A stretch of DNA of 64,000 bases from Aggregatilineales bacterium (GCA_030834905.1 JAUQWZ010000062.1:1-64000), one strand, 5' to 3'; counted from the first letter of the stretch, positions 23,284-31,740 are shown. Made by a program: numbers and translations. Notes: a model not told the origin generated them from the sequence alone.

Positions 23284-25645
23284 AGACAGCTTCCATTTCT
23301 TCTTCGCCCTCATCGGTCAAAATTGCTTCCAATTCAAGAGCATTCTCGTCGTAGTCCGTTGCTTCTTCGCTCAAGAACCGGTCATTTAACTTCAGTGTGA
23401 TAGGGTAACGGCTGCAATCTTCCGGTCGCGTCCAAGTTAGGCATGACAGATAGAAAATGTCTTCTAAGCAAGCCTCAATGGATAGTGACCCTTCAACACG
23501 GCGTATATGTAAAGGTCGAACTGTACCTTTATGCCGAAATGCTCGCCCTGTAGTACAAATGTAACCTTCATCGCTACTGAGAACGCAATAATTTCCTACT
23601 TGAGGGCTCTCAACCCAATCGCGATTACCGCGTTGACTTACGTTGAATAGGCGAAACCGAACAGGTGCGGATTTCGAAATTTCGATAATGGTGAGAGTAG
23701 CATCTTGGGCAATAACCTTCTCCCTCTTCAGCTGCTCAAGCGCTTCATGTGCGCCCTTTTGTTCGGTATCGAAAACACGTCCATCACGTTGCAGCAAGAT
23801 TGTCTTGATCAACTCAGCGCGATTTTTCGCTACTTCTCGGATTGACTCGACCATATACGCTCTCATCTGCAGAGCAGAAAGCTTCTCTTTTTGCCGCGAT
23901 TTCTTGATGAAAGTTTGAATATCCCCCCCGTGGCTGCCAACTAGGACTAAACCAGCAGTATGCTGTTTTACATCCAGACCAATCGTCAAATCGGCATTCA
24001 AGCGCGTCTCTAAGACGAAGGGCCAGCGTTGATTGGTAAGGAGGATTTTATTGATGGCGACCATGCGTAAATAGCCGAAAAGCATCCCTCGTTTGTTTGG
24101 GCGGGGTTCGTACGAAGACTTTCCATTCGGCTGAAAATAACACTCGGCCCCAACTGTAGAATGCATTACTGCCGCATAGATTTGAGGTGTACGTTCATAC
24201 AACTCTCGAATGACCATTGCAGCCAACTGGTCTTCCGCGCCATCTTTGCGGTCTGATATGTGATGGATCATGACGACCGCATAACCCGGATGCTGGCAAT
24301 GAGCCTCGATAGCCTCACGAATAGCGTGACCCTGTTTCGGGAATGTTCGAGCAACGCGGTCATTATAGGCAACGATTACGGGATTGTATTCGTGAGGGAA
24401 CAAATCCTGCATCGTACTTTTCAAGTCATCAATCAACCGGGTGCCGTAGCTGTCATATACTGACTGCGGCAAAATGAAATACTGACGGTCTAATCGATCA
24501 CGAGTGTAAAATCCCGCGCTATGATCTTTTAGCAGTTCGAGGCGGGTTTTTCCCAGCACATCCAAACTCGTATGCTGTGCAATCGGTGTACTGCGCACGG
24601 ATAAAACTTTTCCATTGCCAAACCGAATATCGGGTACGGTGAACATACGTGGCTCTGTACTGAATGGGCGGCTCGCTAATTCAACACAAGCTGATCCCAT
24701 TCTGAGACCGCGCAAATTCTCTCTAACAAAGGTGTGGATAAGGCTTCGACGGCGGTGTGGTTCAAGAATAGTATGCCCATGCTGTTGTCCCGCACTATCA
24801 TTACTTGTGCGATAAACAGGGTAACAAAGAGGGGCAATAGCAGACCGATTGTCGTCTTCATTGTCCAAGTAGATCACAGCAGCAGCGTCGTGTGGAACGT
24901 TAGCAAGCTCTGCCGGAATTGACTTTTTACATTCGCGGTTTACATATTCAAGCAGAGAAAGATCAGTATCAGGAATAATATATTCCGTGACATTCTGATC
25001 GCTTAAATCGATTGCCTTAATCTCATACCAGTTATGCCCGTAATGATAGACAAATGTCTGATCTTTCCATCGGGCAAATTCGTCATGAGTAAGATGTGTT
25101 GGCAAAGGATCACGCCCTACCGTTTTACTCGTCACATCAATACATAAACCTAATTCTCTGCTTGGCGTTACCATCGAACGTACCGAGAAACCCGTATATC
25201 TGACAATCCCCTCGCCCAGTGGCTCCGAGATTTTGCTGAAGAATGCTTGACCTGCCGACGGTTGCCACAGGTCGTGATGATCAAACAAAACACCTTGTAT
25301 CCAGAAATCCAAGAAGCGCGTGCAGATTTTATCGTTCTCAGGCGAACGCTCGCTGAAATCTAATCGGAGTTCACCAGGGCAAAGCTCAAAGGTGACAACT
25401 GTTCCAACAAGAGACAAGTTGGGAGGTGGGGTAGCATCACTTCGAACAACCAAATGCGGCGTTCCGTCTTGGTCGATAATCGTAACTGGTACTTTCAATG
25501 AAAAGCTAAGTTTGCGAATGATGCCCTGACGGTTTTTATAGTATTCGTCAGGTGCATTGAGTAGCCCTTTAATTCGATAGAGGCTATATGTCGAAGAAAG
25601 AGCATTCGCATTCAAAATACGGAAAACATTGGTTTCTAGACTCAT
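23276..25645 (-). CDS. Long prokaryotic Argonaute with intact D-E-D-D tetrad
   Basis: 789 residues. The C-terminal PIWI domain (about 500-789) shows GLDVK (D558), an Argonaute glutamate finger QKEKLS (E587), LQRDGR (D621) and LKLNDR (D755), the full RNase H-like tetrad expected of a slicing enzyme. The segment GTVRPLHI and the WTRPEDCSRYP region match the conserved PIWI C terminus. Residues about 375-480 fit a MID domain and the first 370 have room for N, L1, PAZ and L2. The PAZ boundaries are not clear by eye. Long Argonautes use small DNA or RNA guides to cut invading nucleic acid. The neighbours are a Cas4-like nuclease (7-bp gap), an XRE regulator and a gluzincin. This region is AT-richer than the helicase genes, suggesting separate acquisition. 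Confidence 0.92.
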   Translation of the reverse strand: MSLETNVFRILNANALSSTYSLYRIKGLLNAPDEYYKNRQGIIRKLSFSLKVPVTIIDQDGTPHLVVRSDATPPPNLSLVGTVVTFELCPGELRLDFSERSPENDKICTRFLDFWIQGVLFDHHDLWQPSAGQAFFSKISEPLGEGIVRYTGFSVRSMVTPSRELGLCIDVTSKTVGRDPLPTHLTHDEFARWKDQTFVYHYGHNWYEIKAIDLSDQNVTEYIIPDTDLSLLEYVNRECKKSIPAELANVPHDAAAVIYLDNEDDNRSAIAPLCYPVYRTSNDSAGQQHGHTILEPHRRRSLIHTFVRENLRGLRMGSACVELASRPFSTEPRMFTVPDIRFGNGKVLSVRSTPIAQHTSLDVLGKTRLELLKDHSAGFYTRDRLDRQYFILPQSVYDSYGTRLIDDLKSTMQDLFPHEYNPVIVAYNDRVARTFPKQGHAIREAIEAHCQHPGYAVVMIHHISDRKDGAEDQLAAMVIRELYERTPQIYAAVMHSTVGAECYFQPNGKSSYEPRPNKRGMLFGYLRMVAINKILLTNQRWPFVLETRLNADLTIGLDVKQHTAGLVLVGSHGGDIQTFIKKSRQKEKLSALQMRAYMVESIREVAKNRAELIKTILLQRDGRVFDTEQKGAHEALEQLKREKVIAQDATLTIIEISKSAPVRFRLFNVSQRGNRDWVESPQVGNYCVLSSDEGYICTTGRAFRHKGTVRPLHIRRVEGSLSIEACLEDIFYLSCLTWTRPEDCSRYPITLKLNDRFLSEEATDYDENALELEAILTDEGEEEMEAVYE

Positions 25646-25651
25646 CGCTTC

Positions 25652-26584
25652 TCAGCCTTGCTTCCAACATAGTGAACGAAATGGGCAGCGCGGACATTCA
25701 TCGGGGTTGTGCGTAGATGGAATATCAGAAATCGATAGATCACCCCCGAAGGGGGCGACTGCAAGTTGCATATCAAGGGCAGAGCGCGCCATATAGTTGC
25801 TAACCGCTTCGATATCTGCGTCGTTGAGTTGATAATGCCGCTGCTGATTCGTCAGCAACTGCACCTCTGTTAACTGCAAATCGGTCGGCGCATAATGTCG
25901 ATAGCCGTCGGGGAAATCACTGTGTGGTTCACAGTTGATCAACGCGAGTGCATAGAGTGCCAACTGTAAACGATAAGCGTGAGAACCAAAGCTATGCACT
26001 TTCCAATCGATGATGAGAGGCGGCTGATCATCGAAGAAGGCTACTAGGTCAGGCATCATTTTTGCTTTGACACCCTCGTGCGAAAATGTTAGGGGGCGTT
26101 GGGCGATGAGATGTACAGCGTTCGCAAGTTGTGCATGAAGATCACTCATGTCCAATAGGTTCTGCAAAGCGGTCTCGATATCTAACCATGCCGTTTGCAA
26201 ATCCTCTTGTTCAACTCCATTTTCATACTCCACACTGTAAAGTGCGGCAAAGTTTCCTCCCGCTTTTTTTACAGTCATTCCAGTCTCACGCATCCGATTC
26301 GCCCGCGCAAATTGAATTTGTTGAGTAAACAATTTTTTCGCCTGATTCATCATGTCTGTGCGTGAGATGGTACCGCCGCGCGATAGAGGGAGTACATAAC
26401 TTTTTACGATGACCTGATCGACAAGGCTGCCCCTCCAAGCAGAGATCGTTTGTAATTTTGAAAGCAAATAAGCTTCATGGCGTGTTTCGTCTTTTGCAAG
26501 TGCATTGGCGACTTGATACCTGAAATACCACTGGCGCGGACATTTCTGAAAAAGGCGACTGCTTGAGAATGACCAGACAGACAT
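25652..26584 (-). CDS. Cas4/RecB-like PD-(D/E)XK nuclease with four cysteines
   Basis: 310 residues. C15 in a KCPRQWYFRY motif and a C-terminal cluster C297, C300, C306 (CPRCPFRSLC) form the four-cysteine iron-sulfur pattern of Cas4/AddB nucleases. The nuclease core has MPDL (D179), then IIDWKV (D193, K195), then a QLALYAL helix. The usual RGxxxH histidine is a valine/aspartate region here (RGSLVDQVI). The start overlaps the XRE stop (TAATG) and it ends 7 bases before the Argonaute. Cas4-like enzymes trim DNA ends. Here one could imagine guide or target processing for the Argonaute, but that role is inferred from adjacency. Confidence 0.85.
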   Translation of the reverse strand: MSVWSFSSSRLFQKCPRQWYFRYQVANALAKDETRHEAYLLSKLQTISAWRGSLVDQVIVKSYVLPLSRGGTISRTDMMNQAKKLFTQQIQFARANRMRETGMTVKKAGGNFAALYSVEYENGVEQEDLQTAWLDIETALQNLLDMSDLHAQLANAVHLIAQRPLTFSHEGVKAKMMPDLVAFFDDQPPLIIDWKVHSFGSHAYRLQLALYALALINCEPHSDFPDGYRHYAPTDLQLTEVQLLTNQQRHYQLNDADIEAVSNYMARSALDMQLAVAPFGGDLSISDIPSTHNPDECPRCPFRSLCWKQG

Positions 26585-26943
26585 TACTCGTTTCGCCCCT
26601 TTCGTGCGCGCAGGAACGCTAGATAAGCAACAAGTTCCTGCTCCTCGTCTTTGCTAATGTCGCCAAAGCGGTCGAACACACGCGGCGCGTTCGACTCCCT
26701 GGAGTCATCATCGGGTACGGGATGACCCGCAAGAGAAAGCAGATCGTTATAGGCGACTTCATAAAGCTCACTCAACTTATGCAAGATGGTAGGGGAAGGC
26801 TGTTTGATCTTGCCACTTTCTACTTGGCTGAGATAGGCGTTGGAAACGCCTACTGCCTTCTCCACTGCACGGAGCGATAGTTTTTTGGCTTCACGAGCCG
26901 ATTGCAGGAATTCACCAAGTATGGAATTTGTGTTCTCATTCAT
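26584..26943 (-). CDS. XRE-family HTH regulator of the Argonaute cassette
   Basis: 119 residues with an N-terminal helix-turn-helix (about 9-65: LSLRAVEKAVGVSNAYLSQVESG), the Cro/CI-type pattern. The charged C terminus has no other domain. It is first in the cassette and its stop overlaps the start of the Cas4-like gene. A strong promoter lies immediately upstream. Such leading XRE genes often repress their own operon. A direct repressor role is likely but not proven by the sequence. Confidence 0.88.
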   Translation of the reverse strand: MNENTNSILGEFLQSAREAKKLSLRAVEKAVGVSNAYLSQVESGKIKQPSPTILHKLSELYEVAYNDLLSLAGHPVPDDDSRESNAPRVFDRFGDISKDEEQELVAYLAFLRARKGRNE

Positions 26944-26949
26944 GTGCTT

Positions 26950-26978
26950 AGTCTATCAAGCGCCGCTAAGTTTGTCAA
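26950..26978 (-). promoter_or_regulatory. Promoter of the Argonaute operon
   Basis: On the minus strand TTGACA (26973-26978), a 17-bp spacer, then TAGACT (26950-26955). Only six bases separate the -10 from ATG 26943, so transcription should start at or next to the start codon, giving a leaderless message. Confidence 0.75.
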
Positions 26979-27014
26979 GCAACCTGTGTACTTTGGATGC
27001 TGCCTCCGCTCAAT

Positions 27015-27506
27015 ATACCGCTGGTGAAGCAAATCGAAGCAGTGCGCGATCTGAAGGATGAAGCATGAGCTAGGCAATCATTGTGGTTGATTTCGTCTAG
27101 AAAGGATACCAGCGCAGCGGGCGCGGTGCGGGACGACAGGGCTTGAGAGCCACGCTCAAATACTTGCAACATCGGGAACAAGAAAATAACCATCTCGCTC
27201 AGAACCACACTTACAAGCGGTGGCAGGATTGCAGGATGGGCGTGTCTTATGGGGAGATTTTCAAGAACCGCGATGCGTTGCAAAGTAAGCATGGGCTGAC
27301 GTAGACGTGGGTGATCTCGCCTGCACTCGATCTGATGGAACTCGGGCACACAATCAGCGTCGGGAGCTGCTCTACGACCTGACCGAATGGGTTGTCGAAG
27401 ACGATACACCGAACGGGGTTTTGACGTGCCGGAGTACAGCTATCTATTGAACAGCGCGAAAACTAAGCCCAAAGACGGTGAGCCGTCGTAGGAACATCTG
27501 CATACT
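27015..27506 (+). pseudogene. Relic of mobilisation accessory/relaxase genes
   Basis: The stretch is closely similar to about 28416-28910, the junction of the intact accessory and relaxase genes, beginning with the last accessory codons (GATCTGAAGGATGAAGCATGAGC) and continuing through the relaxase. It carries several in-frame stops (TAG at the third codon, TAG after GGGCTGACG) and small indels. It breaks off at the HUH histidines, where the equivalent of HLHTH ends as HLHT. The C-terminal part is missing. It lies between the Argonaute promoter and the hairpin array, marking a rearranged boundary. Confidence 0.85.
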
Positions 27507-27645
27507 TCCTCGTCGGTGTTGTACAGAAACTAAAGTCATCGAAATTTCGCAGCCGAATACCATATCTCCAATAAGAGCAATCCATGAGCAATTCATCGAT
27601 AGCTCTGCGCCCAAAACTCTTTGCAGACGGGTGCTCTGAGAATAA
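27507..27645. other. Unassigned remnant DNA
   Basis: Follows the relaxase relic. On the minus strand a short stretch reads like protein (an RRAIDELLMDCSYWRYG segment) but has no start, no ribosome binding site and no recognised family. It is probably a fragment of a lost gene. Confidence 0.3.
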
Positions 27646-27919
27646 TGGCGCTGCCTTGCAGCAGCGCCACATCGCGTTTGCGATGTCGACAACCCCGCCG
27701 CAATGCAGCCGTCGCAGACGGGTGCATTGGAGGCTGCCGACGGTATGCTCAGCGTAGCTGAATCATCGGCGGGGTTGGGCGCGAGCTAAAAGCTCGCCAC
27801 CTCATGCGCCGGTGGAGGCTGATGTGCGCCTCTACGTGGCGCACCCAGATAGCACCCGCAGGTGCTATCTGGAATGTGGGCGGATACATACCCGCCCACC
27901 GAACGCACTCCGTGCGTTC
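27646..27919. repeat. Array of consecutive stem-loops
   Basis: At least eight inverted repeats in about 275 bp. They are TGGCGCTGC/GCAGCGCCA (27646-27669), CATCGC/GCGATG (27670-27685), the branched element copy B (27689-27780), GCGAGCT/AGCTCGC (27781-27797), GCGCC/GGCGC enclosing GAGGC/GCCTC (27806-27842), a 12-bp perfect stem with a CGCA loop (27845-27872), GTGGGCGG/CCGCCCAC (27876-27899) and GAACGCAC/GTGCGTTC (27901-27919). None has a T-run. No gene overlaps. Confidence 0.8.
27689..27780 (+). repeat. Branched inverted-repeat element, copy B
   Basis: Related to 21373-21461, same orientation. The outer stem AACCCCGCCG (27691-27700) pairs perfectly with CGGCGGGGTT (27767-27776). Arm 1: CAATGCA / TGCATTG with inner CCGTC-GCA-GACGG. 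Arm 2: GCCGA / TCGGC with inner TCAGC-GTA-GCTGA. Several stem positions differ from copy A while pairing is kept. The right end GTTGGGC matches GTTRRRY, but the left end lacks a good RYYYAAC. Confidence 0.7.
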
Positions 27920-27981
27920 ATGCTTGCGGCAGCCAAAATTCTGTAATCTGCTGCACTGCCGGTCAGCCACCCAACACTACA

Positions 27982-28066
27982 CTGAAATTCTGCGCGCTTC
28001 CACTGTAATTTTGACATTCCTCCACTGAAATTCTCCAGTCGTCCGTCCGATCCATTTTGCGACAAT
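27982..28066 (+). promoter_or_regulatory. Transfer-regulon promoter P1 (mobilisation operon)
   Basis: Direct repeats CTGAAA at 27982, CTGTAA at 28003 and CTGAAA at 28025 (spacings 21 and 22 bp), then 31 bp to TTTGC at 28056 and a -10 candidate GACAAT (28061-28066). The same layout occurs upstream of two secretion operons. Transcription would begin near 28073, which supports ATG 28098 as the start of the first gene. Confidence 0.8.
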
Positions 28067-28097
28067 GAACGGAGCGGAAGTTGAAAAGGTAGCAGGA

Positions 28098-28466
28098 ATG
28101 GCGACAAAAACGGTACGTCGCAGTATCAGCATGACTCCTGAAATGCACGACTTGTTGGCGCAGCTTGTTGCTAAACGCGGACGTGAGGTTAAAGAGGTTG
28201 ACCTCATCCGCGAAGCTATCCGAAGATATTTGGACGCTGAAGCTGATGTCGTTGGCAGCCGACGTCACTTTCAAAGAACGCTGCAGGCGCGTCTCGACCG
28301 GCTGGAAAACACACTCACGTTTCAGATGCACATCCTCATTTACCTGCTCGCTGCCATTCTTGCCGACGACAGCGCTATCGAAGATGCCATCCTCGCCGCC
28401 AGGCGCGACGGTGAGACACTGCTAGCGCAGATCGAAGCTGTGCGCGACCTGAAGGACGAAGCATGA
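28098..28466 (+). CDS. Ribbon-helix-helix mobilisation accessory protein (MobC-like)
   Basis: About 122 residues from ATG 28098 (AGCAGGA before it). An earlier ATG at 28065 falls in the promoter -10 and is rejected. The N terminus (TVRRSISMTPEMHDLLAQL, then REVKEVDLIREAIRRYL) fits an RHH/CopG DNA-binding fold. The C-terminal half is helical, with a hydrophobic stretch near 85-100. It overlaps the relaxase start (ATGA), so the two are co-translated. Small RHH proteins beside relaxases bind the transfer origin and help the relaxase nick. That is the likely role here. Confidence 0.75.
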   Translation: MATKTVRRSISMTPEMHDLLAQLVAKRGREVKEVDLIREAIRRYLDAEADVVGSRRHFQRTLQARLDRLENTLTFQMHILIYLLAAILADDSAIEDAILAARRDGETLLAQIEAVRDLKDEA

Positions 28467-29128
28467 GCAAAGCGATCATCGTTGTGGATTTTGCGTACAA
28501 AGGTCCCCAACGCAATGGTCGCGGTACCGGACATCAGGGCTTGAAGGCGACGCTCAAATATCTGCAATTCAGAGATAGGCGGAACAACCATCTCGCACAG
28601 TCACGTGACTATGAGCGCTGGCAGGATCGCGGCATGGGCTTACACCACGGCGAAATATACAAACAGTGCAATGCCCTGCAAAGTAAACATGTTATGGCGT
28701 GGACGTGGGTGATTTCACCCTCACCGGACCTGATGGAACTCGTGCCACACGATCAGCGACGAGAACTACTCTATGATCTGACCGAACGGGTTGTGGAGGA
28801 CTACTACACTGAGCGCGGCTTCGATGTGCCGGAATACAGCTATCTGATGCACAGCGCTAAAACCAAGCCAAAAGACGGTGAGCCGCCGCAGGATCACCTG
28901 CACACGCACGTCATTTTGCCCGGTACTGCTCCATCGACCGCCGACCGTCTGCCGGTCTACAACAACGCGACCAAAGGACATGATCGCCTCTTTCGAGAGA
29001 TCGCGTCACAGCACTTCGCCGACATGCTCGACGAACGTGGGATTGAATGGCGACCGCTGCGCGAAGAACCGAAACCGGATGTGCAGCGTGATAATGGAAT
29101 CGATTTGGACGACTTTTTCTCCCGCTAG
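28463..29128 (+). CDS. HUH relaxase (Mob-type)
   Basis: 221 residues, essentially a relaxase domain alone. The metal-binding HUH motif is visible as DHLHTHVIL (about residues 143-151), and the N-terminal part holds candidate catalytic tyrosines (Y13, Y33). It would nick the transfer origin and stay covalently bound to the 5' end during conjugation. No helicase or primase domain follows, unlike larger relaxases. It is coupled to the RHH accessory gene and followed by a small membrane protein and the coupling protein. A decayed second copy lies at 27015-27506. The family within MOBP/MOBQ was not resolved. Confidence 0.8.
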   Translation: MSKAIIVVDFAYKGPQRNGRGTGHQGLKATLKYLQFRDRRNNHLAQSRDYERWQDRGMGLHHGEIYKQCNALQSKHVMAWTWVISPSPDLMELVPHDQRRELLYDLTERVVEDYYTERGFDVPEYSYLMHSAKTKPKDGEPPQDHLHTHVILPGTAPSTADRLPVYNNATKGHDRLFREIASQHFADMLDERGIEWRPLREEPKPDVQRDNGIDLDDFFSR

Positions 29129-29136
29129 GAGGCGCA

Positions 29137-29316
29137 ATGCAGAGTCATCACTGGCTTGGATTGTTTGCGCTGCTCACGCTCGTGCTGGCTGGAGCAGCCA
29201 TCGGACGCATTCTTAAGTTACCCAACGGCGAAGGCATCTATCTCTCCGTACTCATCACCGCGCTGATCGGTTGGTGGATTGGACGGCGCAGCAACCGCAA
29301 GAAGGAGCGCTCATGA
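29137..29316 (+). CDS. Small two-helix membrane protein
   Basis: 59 residues, with AGGAGG 8 bases before ATG 29137. Two hydrophobic segments (LGLFALLTLVLAGAAIG, then YLSVLITALIGWWIG) and a basic tail RRSNRKKERS give a likely inner-membrane hairpin. The stop overlaps the coupling-protein start (ATGA). It probably assists the coupling protein or secretion channel. Family unknown. Confidence 0.75.
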   Translation: MQSHHWLGLFALLTLVLAGAAIGRILKLPNGEGIYLSVLITALIGWWIGRRSNRKKERS

Positions 29317-31331
29317 TTTACTGGTTGTTCACCGAGGGACGCGACGCACTCACTGGCTTACTTTTTCCACTGCTGTGCTGCGCTCCAATGGCAATGCTGA
29401 TTACAACGGCAGTGCTGGGCGCGAGCATTCGGCGAACCAGCGATGAAGGCGCGAATGCGTCTTCATGGGCGCAGCGTGTTCTGCTCCTTATAACCTACGC
29501 CGTCATGCTGCTGACGGTAACCACTGTCTATCTAATGCTGCTTGGTGATCAGGCGGTGAAACGTGGACACTCAAATGCCAGCGACGTGATCGATCTGCTG
29601 GTCGGCGCACCACCGGGTATCCACACGATGCGGCTGTTCATGTTCGGCGTGTTTCTGAAGTTTGTCCTGATGATGACCACCATCGGATTGCACAGCATGC
29701 TGCGAAACGGCGGTTGGCTGCGCGAGAAGATCGACCGCTTGCGCGCTCCAATGATCAAACGCGGGGCGTTGGGGTCGTCTCACTTTTGCACACTGCGCGA
29801 GTACCGCCGCTTTCGCCGTCCCGATCCGGAAGGCTTGATCCTACTCGGCGCATTTTGGGGCGAGAACAAGCGGCGGCTCGACGTGGGCAGCGGGCAGTTT
29901 TGTCTGGGCGGTGAGGATGTGGCGCGCGGTATCCTGACGCTCGGCGGTCCGGGTTCAGGCAAGACGCAGGGCATTATCCTCCCGACGATTGCCGACCGGA
30001 TGCTCTTCGGGCATTCGCTGATTGTGGCTGACCCACAGGGCGAAATCACCGCGCACGTTCTGAGCTATGCTGCCGTTACCCGCCATCTGATTGTGGTACA
30101 TGATCCAACCAGCGCTACTGGACCGCGCTACAACCTCGCGGACGGCATCGCCAACGTATCCGACGCACGGGCGATTGCCGATGTGCTGGTGCCGTCGGCG
30201 GCAGGGGATAATCGCTTCTGGACAGATAGCGCCGCCGCGCTGCTCGCTGCCTGCCTGATCCGTTTTGACAATCTCGGCGCAATCTACAACGCCATGAACG
30301 ACATGAAGGCGCTGGCAAAGGCGCTCAAATCGAAGAAAGATGACGCGGCGCTGCTGGCAAACAGCTTCATCGCGTCGGTCGGATCAGATGGAAAGGTCGC
30401 GTCAAACGTGATTGCGACGCTGGCGACTGCGCTCACCGGTTGGGCGTCTAAAGAAGTGCGCGCCAACACAGCGGCATCGGACTTCGATGCGGAGTTGATT
30501 GTCACGCAACCCACAGTCGTGGTGCTGACCTGTCCAGGGCGGATGCGTGCCGTCTATGCATCCTATCTCGGCGCGACGCTGCGTAAGCTCATGCTCGACC
30601 TCGATACCATCGGCGAGCACAATCGCGGCCCGCTGCCCGTTCCCGTTGGCGTGATCCTCGATGAGTTCCCGACACTTGGCAAGCTGGATAGCCTGGTGGC
30701 GGATGTCAACCTCGTGCGCAAGCGCCGCATCAGCATCCTGATTGGCGCGCAGACGAAGGGACAGTTCGAGATGATCTACGGGCGCGAAGGCACGCAGGCA
30801 TTGTTCACAGGTCTGGCGACGCAGGTGATTTATGGCGGATGCGACGCGGATACGGCGGAGTTTTACAGCAAGGCGAGCGGCACGGCGACGACGGATGCTA
30901 ACATGGACGATCCGAACAGCCATCTGCGCCAGCGCCCACTGCTGACCGTCGATGAGGTGATCACGCCGCAGGTTGGCAACTGCACGATTTTCGCCCGTTA
31001 TGTCGAGACGAGTTTTGCCACGCAGGTCATCTTGAACGCACGGCTGACGCGCTTCTACGAGCGGAGTGACTGGAATCGGCGGTTGAGGGTCGCACAGGAA
31101 AGTGAGCCGATGCTTTTGGAGCGCGGCATCGACTTCGATGATCCCGAACCGGAAGCGCCAGAAACGCCTACCGCCGAACCGATTGCAGGTAGTCCATCCT
31201 CGATTGCTGTTGCCGTTGAGAATGCCATTCACGACAAGATCACGAAGCGCACAAGCGGAAAGGTCAAAACGGTACCGTTGAGCCAACTTCGCGCACAGTA
31301 TCGGCAGCACCGGCAGGAACAAACGCGATGA
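29313..31331 (+). CDS. VirD4/TraG-type coupling protein
   Basis: 672 residues from ATG 29313; a TTG at 29271 is possible but lies inside the upstream gene. The N terminus has three membrane segments (about 10-35, 57-80, 100-125). The motor domain has Walker A GGPGSGKTQG (about 212-221), a Walker B region VGVILDEFPTLGKLD, and the LIGAQTKGQ motif of type IV coupling proteins. It links the relaxase-DNA complex to the secretion channel and drives DNA export with ATP. The C-terminal tail is long and acidic, then basic. It overlaps the HU-like gene (ATGA). Confidence 0.92.
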   Translation: MIYWLFTEGRDALTGLLFPLLCCAPMAMLITTAVLGASIRRTSDEGANASSWAQRVLLLITYAVMLLTVTTVYLMLLGDQAVKRGHSNASDVIDLLVGAPPGIHTMRLFMFGVFLKFVLMMTTIGLHSMLRNGGWLREKIDRLRAPMIKRGALGSSHFCTLREYRRFRRPDPEGLILLGAFWGENKRRLDVGSGQFCLGGEDVARGILTLGGPGSGKTQGIILPTIADRMLFGHSLIVADPQGEITAHVLSYAAVTRHLIVVHDPTSATGPRYNLADGIANVSDARAIADVLVPSAAGDNRFWTDSAAALLAACLIRFDNLGAIYNAMNDMKALAKALKSKKDDAALLANSFIASVGSDGKVASNVIATLATALTGWASKEVRANTAASDFDAELIVTQPTVVVLTCPGRMRAVYASYLGATLRKLMLDLDTIGEHNRGPLPVPVGVILDEFPTLGKLDSLVADVNLVRKRRISILIGAQTKGQFEMIYGREGTQALFTGLATQVIYGGCDADTAEFYSKASGTATTDANMDDPNSHLRQRPLLTVDEVITPQVGNCTIFARYVETSFATQVILNARLTRFYERSDWNRRLRVAQESEPMLLERGIDFDDPEPEAPETPTAEPIAGSPSSIAVAVENAIHDKITKRTSGKVKTVPLSQLRAQYRQHRQEQTR

Positions 31332-31591
31332 GCCTGAACAAGAAGAGGATGGTGCGGGAGATTGGTCGCCGCACACGCCTGAAGAACCGCGATGTGCAGG
31401 CTGTTATTGAGACGTTGGTCGAAGTGTGGACGGAGGAACTCGTGAGGGGTGGACGCATCGAGATCGAGCATTTCATTGTGCTGGAAATGCAAATTGTTGA
31501 GCGTTATCAGAATAACACCTTTTTGCGACGGACGTTTCGCCTGGTAAAGCTGCGCGCGAGTCAGGCGCTGCGCGACAAACTGAATGCATGA
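31328..31591 (+). CDS. HU/IHF-like DNA-binding protein
   Basis: 87 residues. The N-terminal helices (KKRMVREIGRRTRLKNRDVQ) and a GRIEIEHFIVLEM segment match the HU/IHF fold. The DNA-bending arm region is divergent. It overlaps the stop of the coupling protein. HU/IHF proteins bend DNA and help assemble relaxosomes or recombination complexes, a fitting role for the last gene of the mobilisation operon. Confidence 0.75.
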   Translation: MSLNKKRMVREIGRRTRLKNRDVQAVIETLVEVWTEELVRGGRIEIEHFIVLEMQIVERYQNNTFLRRTFRLVKLRASQALRDKLNA

Positions 31592-31740
31592 GCTTATGGC
31601 GTCACTCGAATCCAGACGACACCGCCCTGATCCGGTTCAGCACGCATTTGCCATAGCAACGTGCCTCAGTGACGGTTGTACAAACCTCGCCCAAATGTCA
31701 TAATCTTTTCTATTATCACTCTCTTCGCTGAAACGATCCT

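Noticed and set aside
27982..28030. CTGAAA repeats as a CRISPR-like array
   Set aside because: Units are only about 6-9 bp long and spaced two helical turns apart before a promoter, not long repeats with unique spacers. No CRISPR array was found in the window.
28065..28097. Upstream ATG for the accessory gene
   Set aside because: It lies in the -10 region of promoter P1; ATG 28098 has a ribosome binding site and starts the conserved fold.
30402..31376. Long minus-strand open frame opposite the coupling protein
   Set aside because: The plus strand carries clear coupling-protein motifs through the whole stretch; the antisense product has no ribosome site and an Arg/Ala-rich composition typical of shadows.
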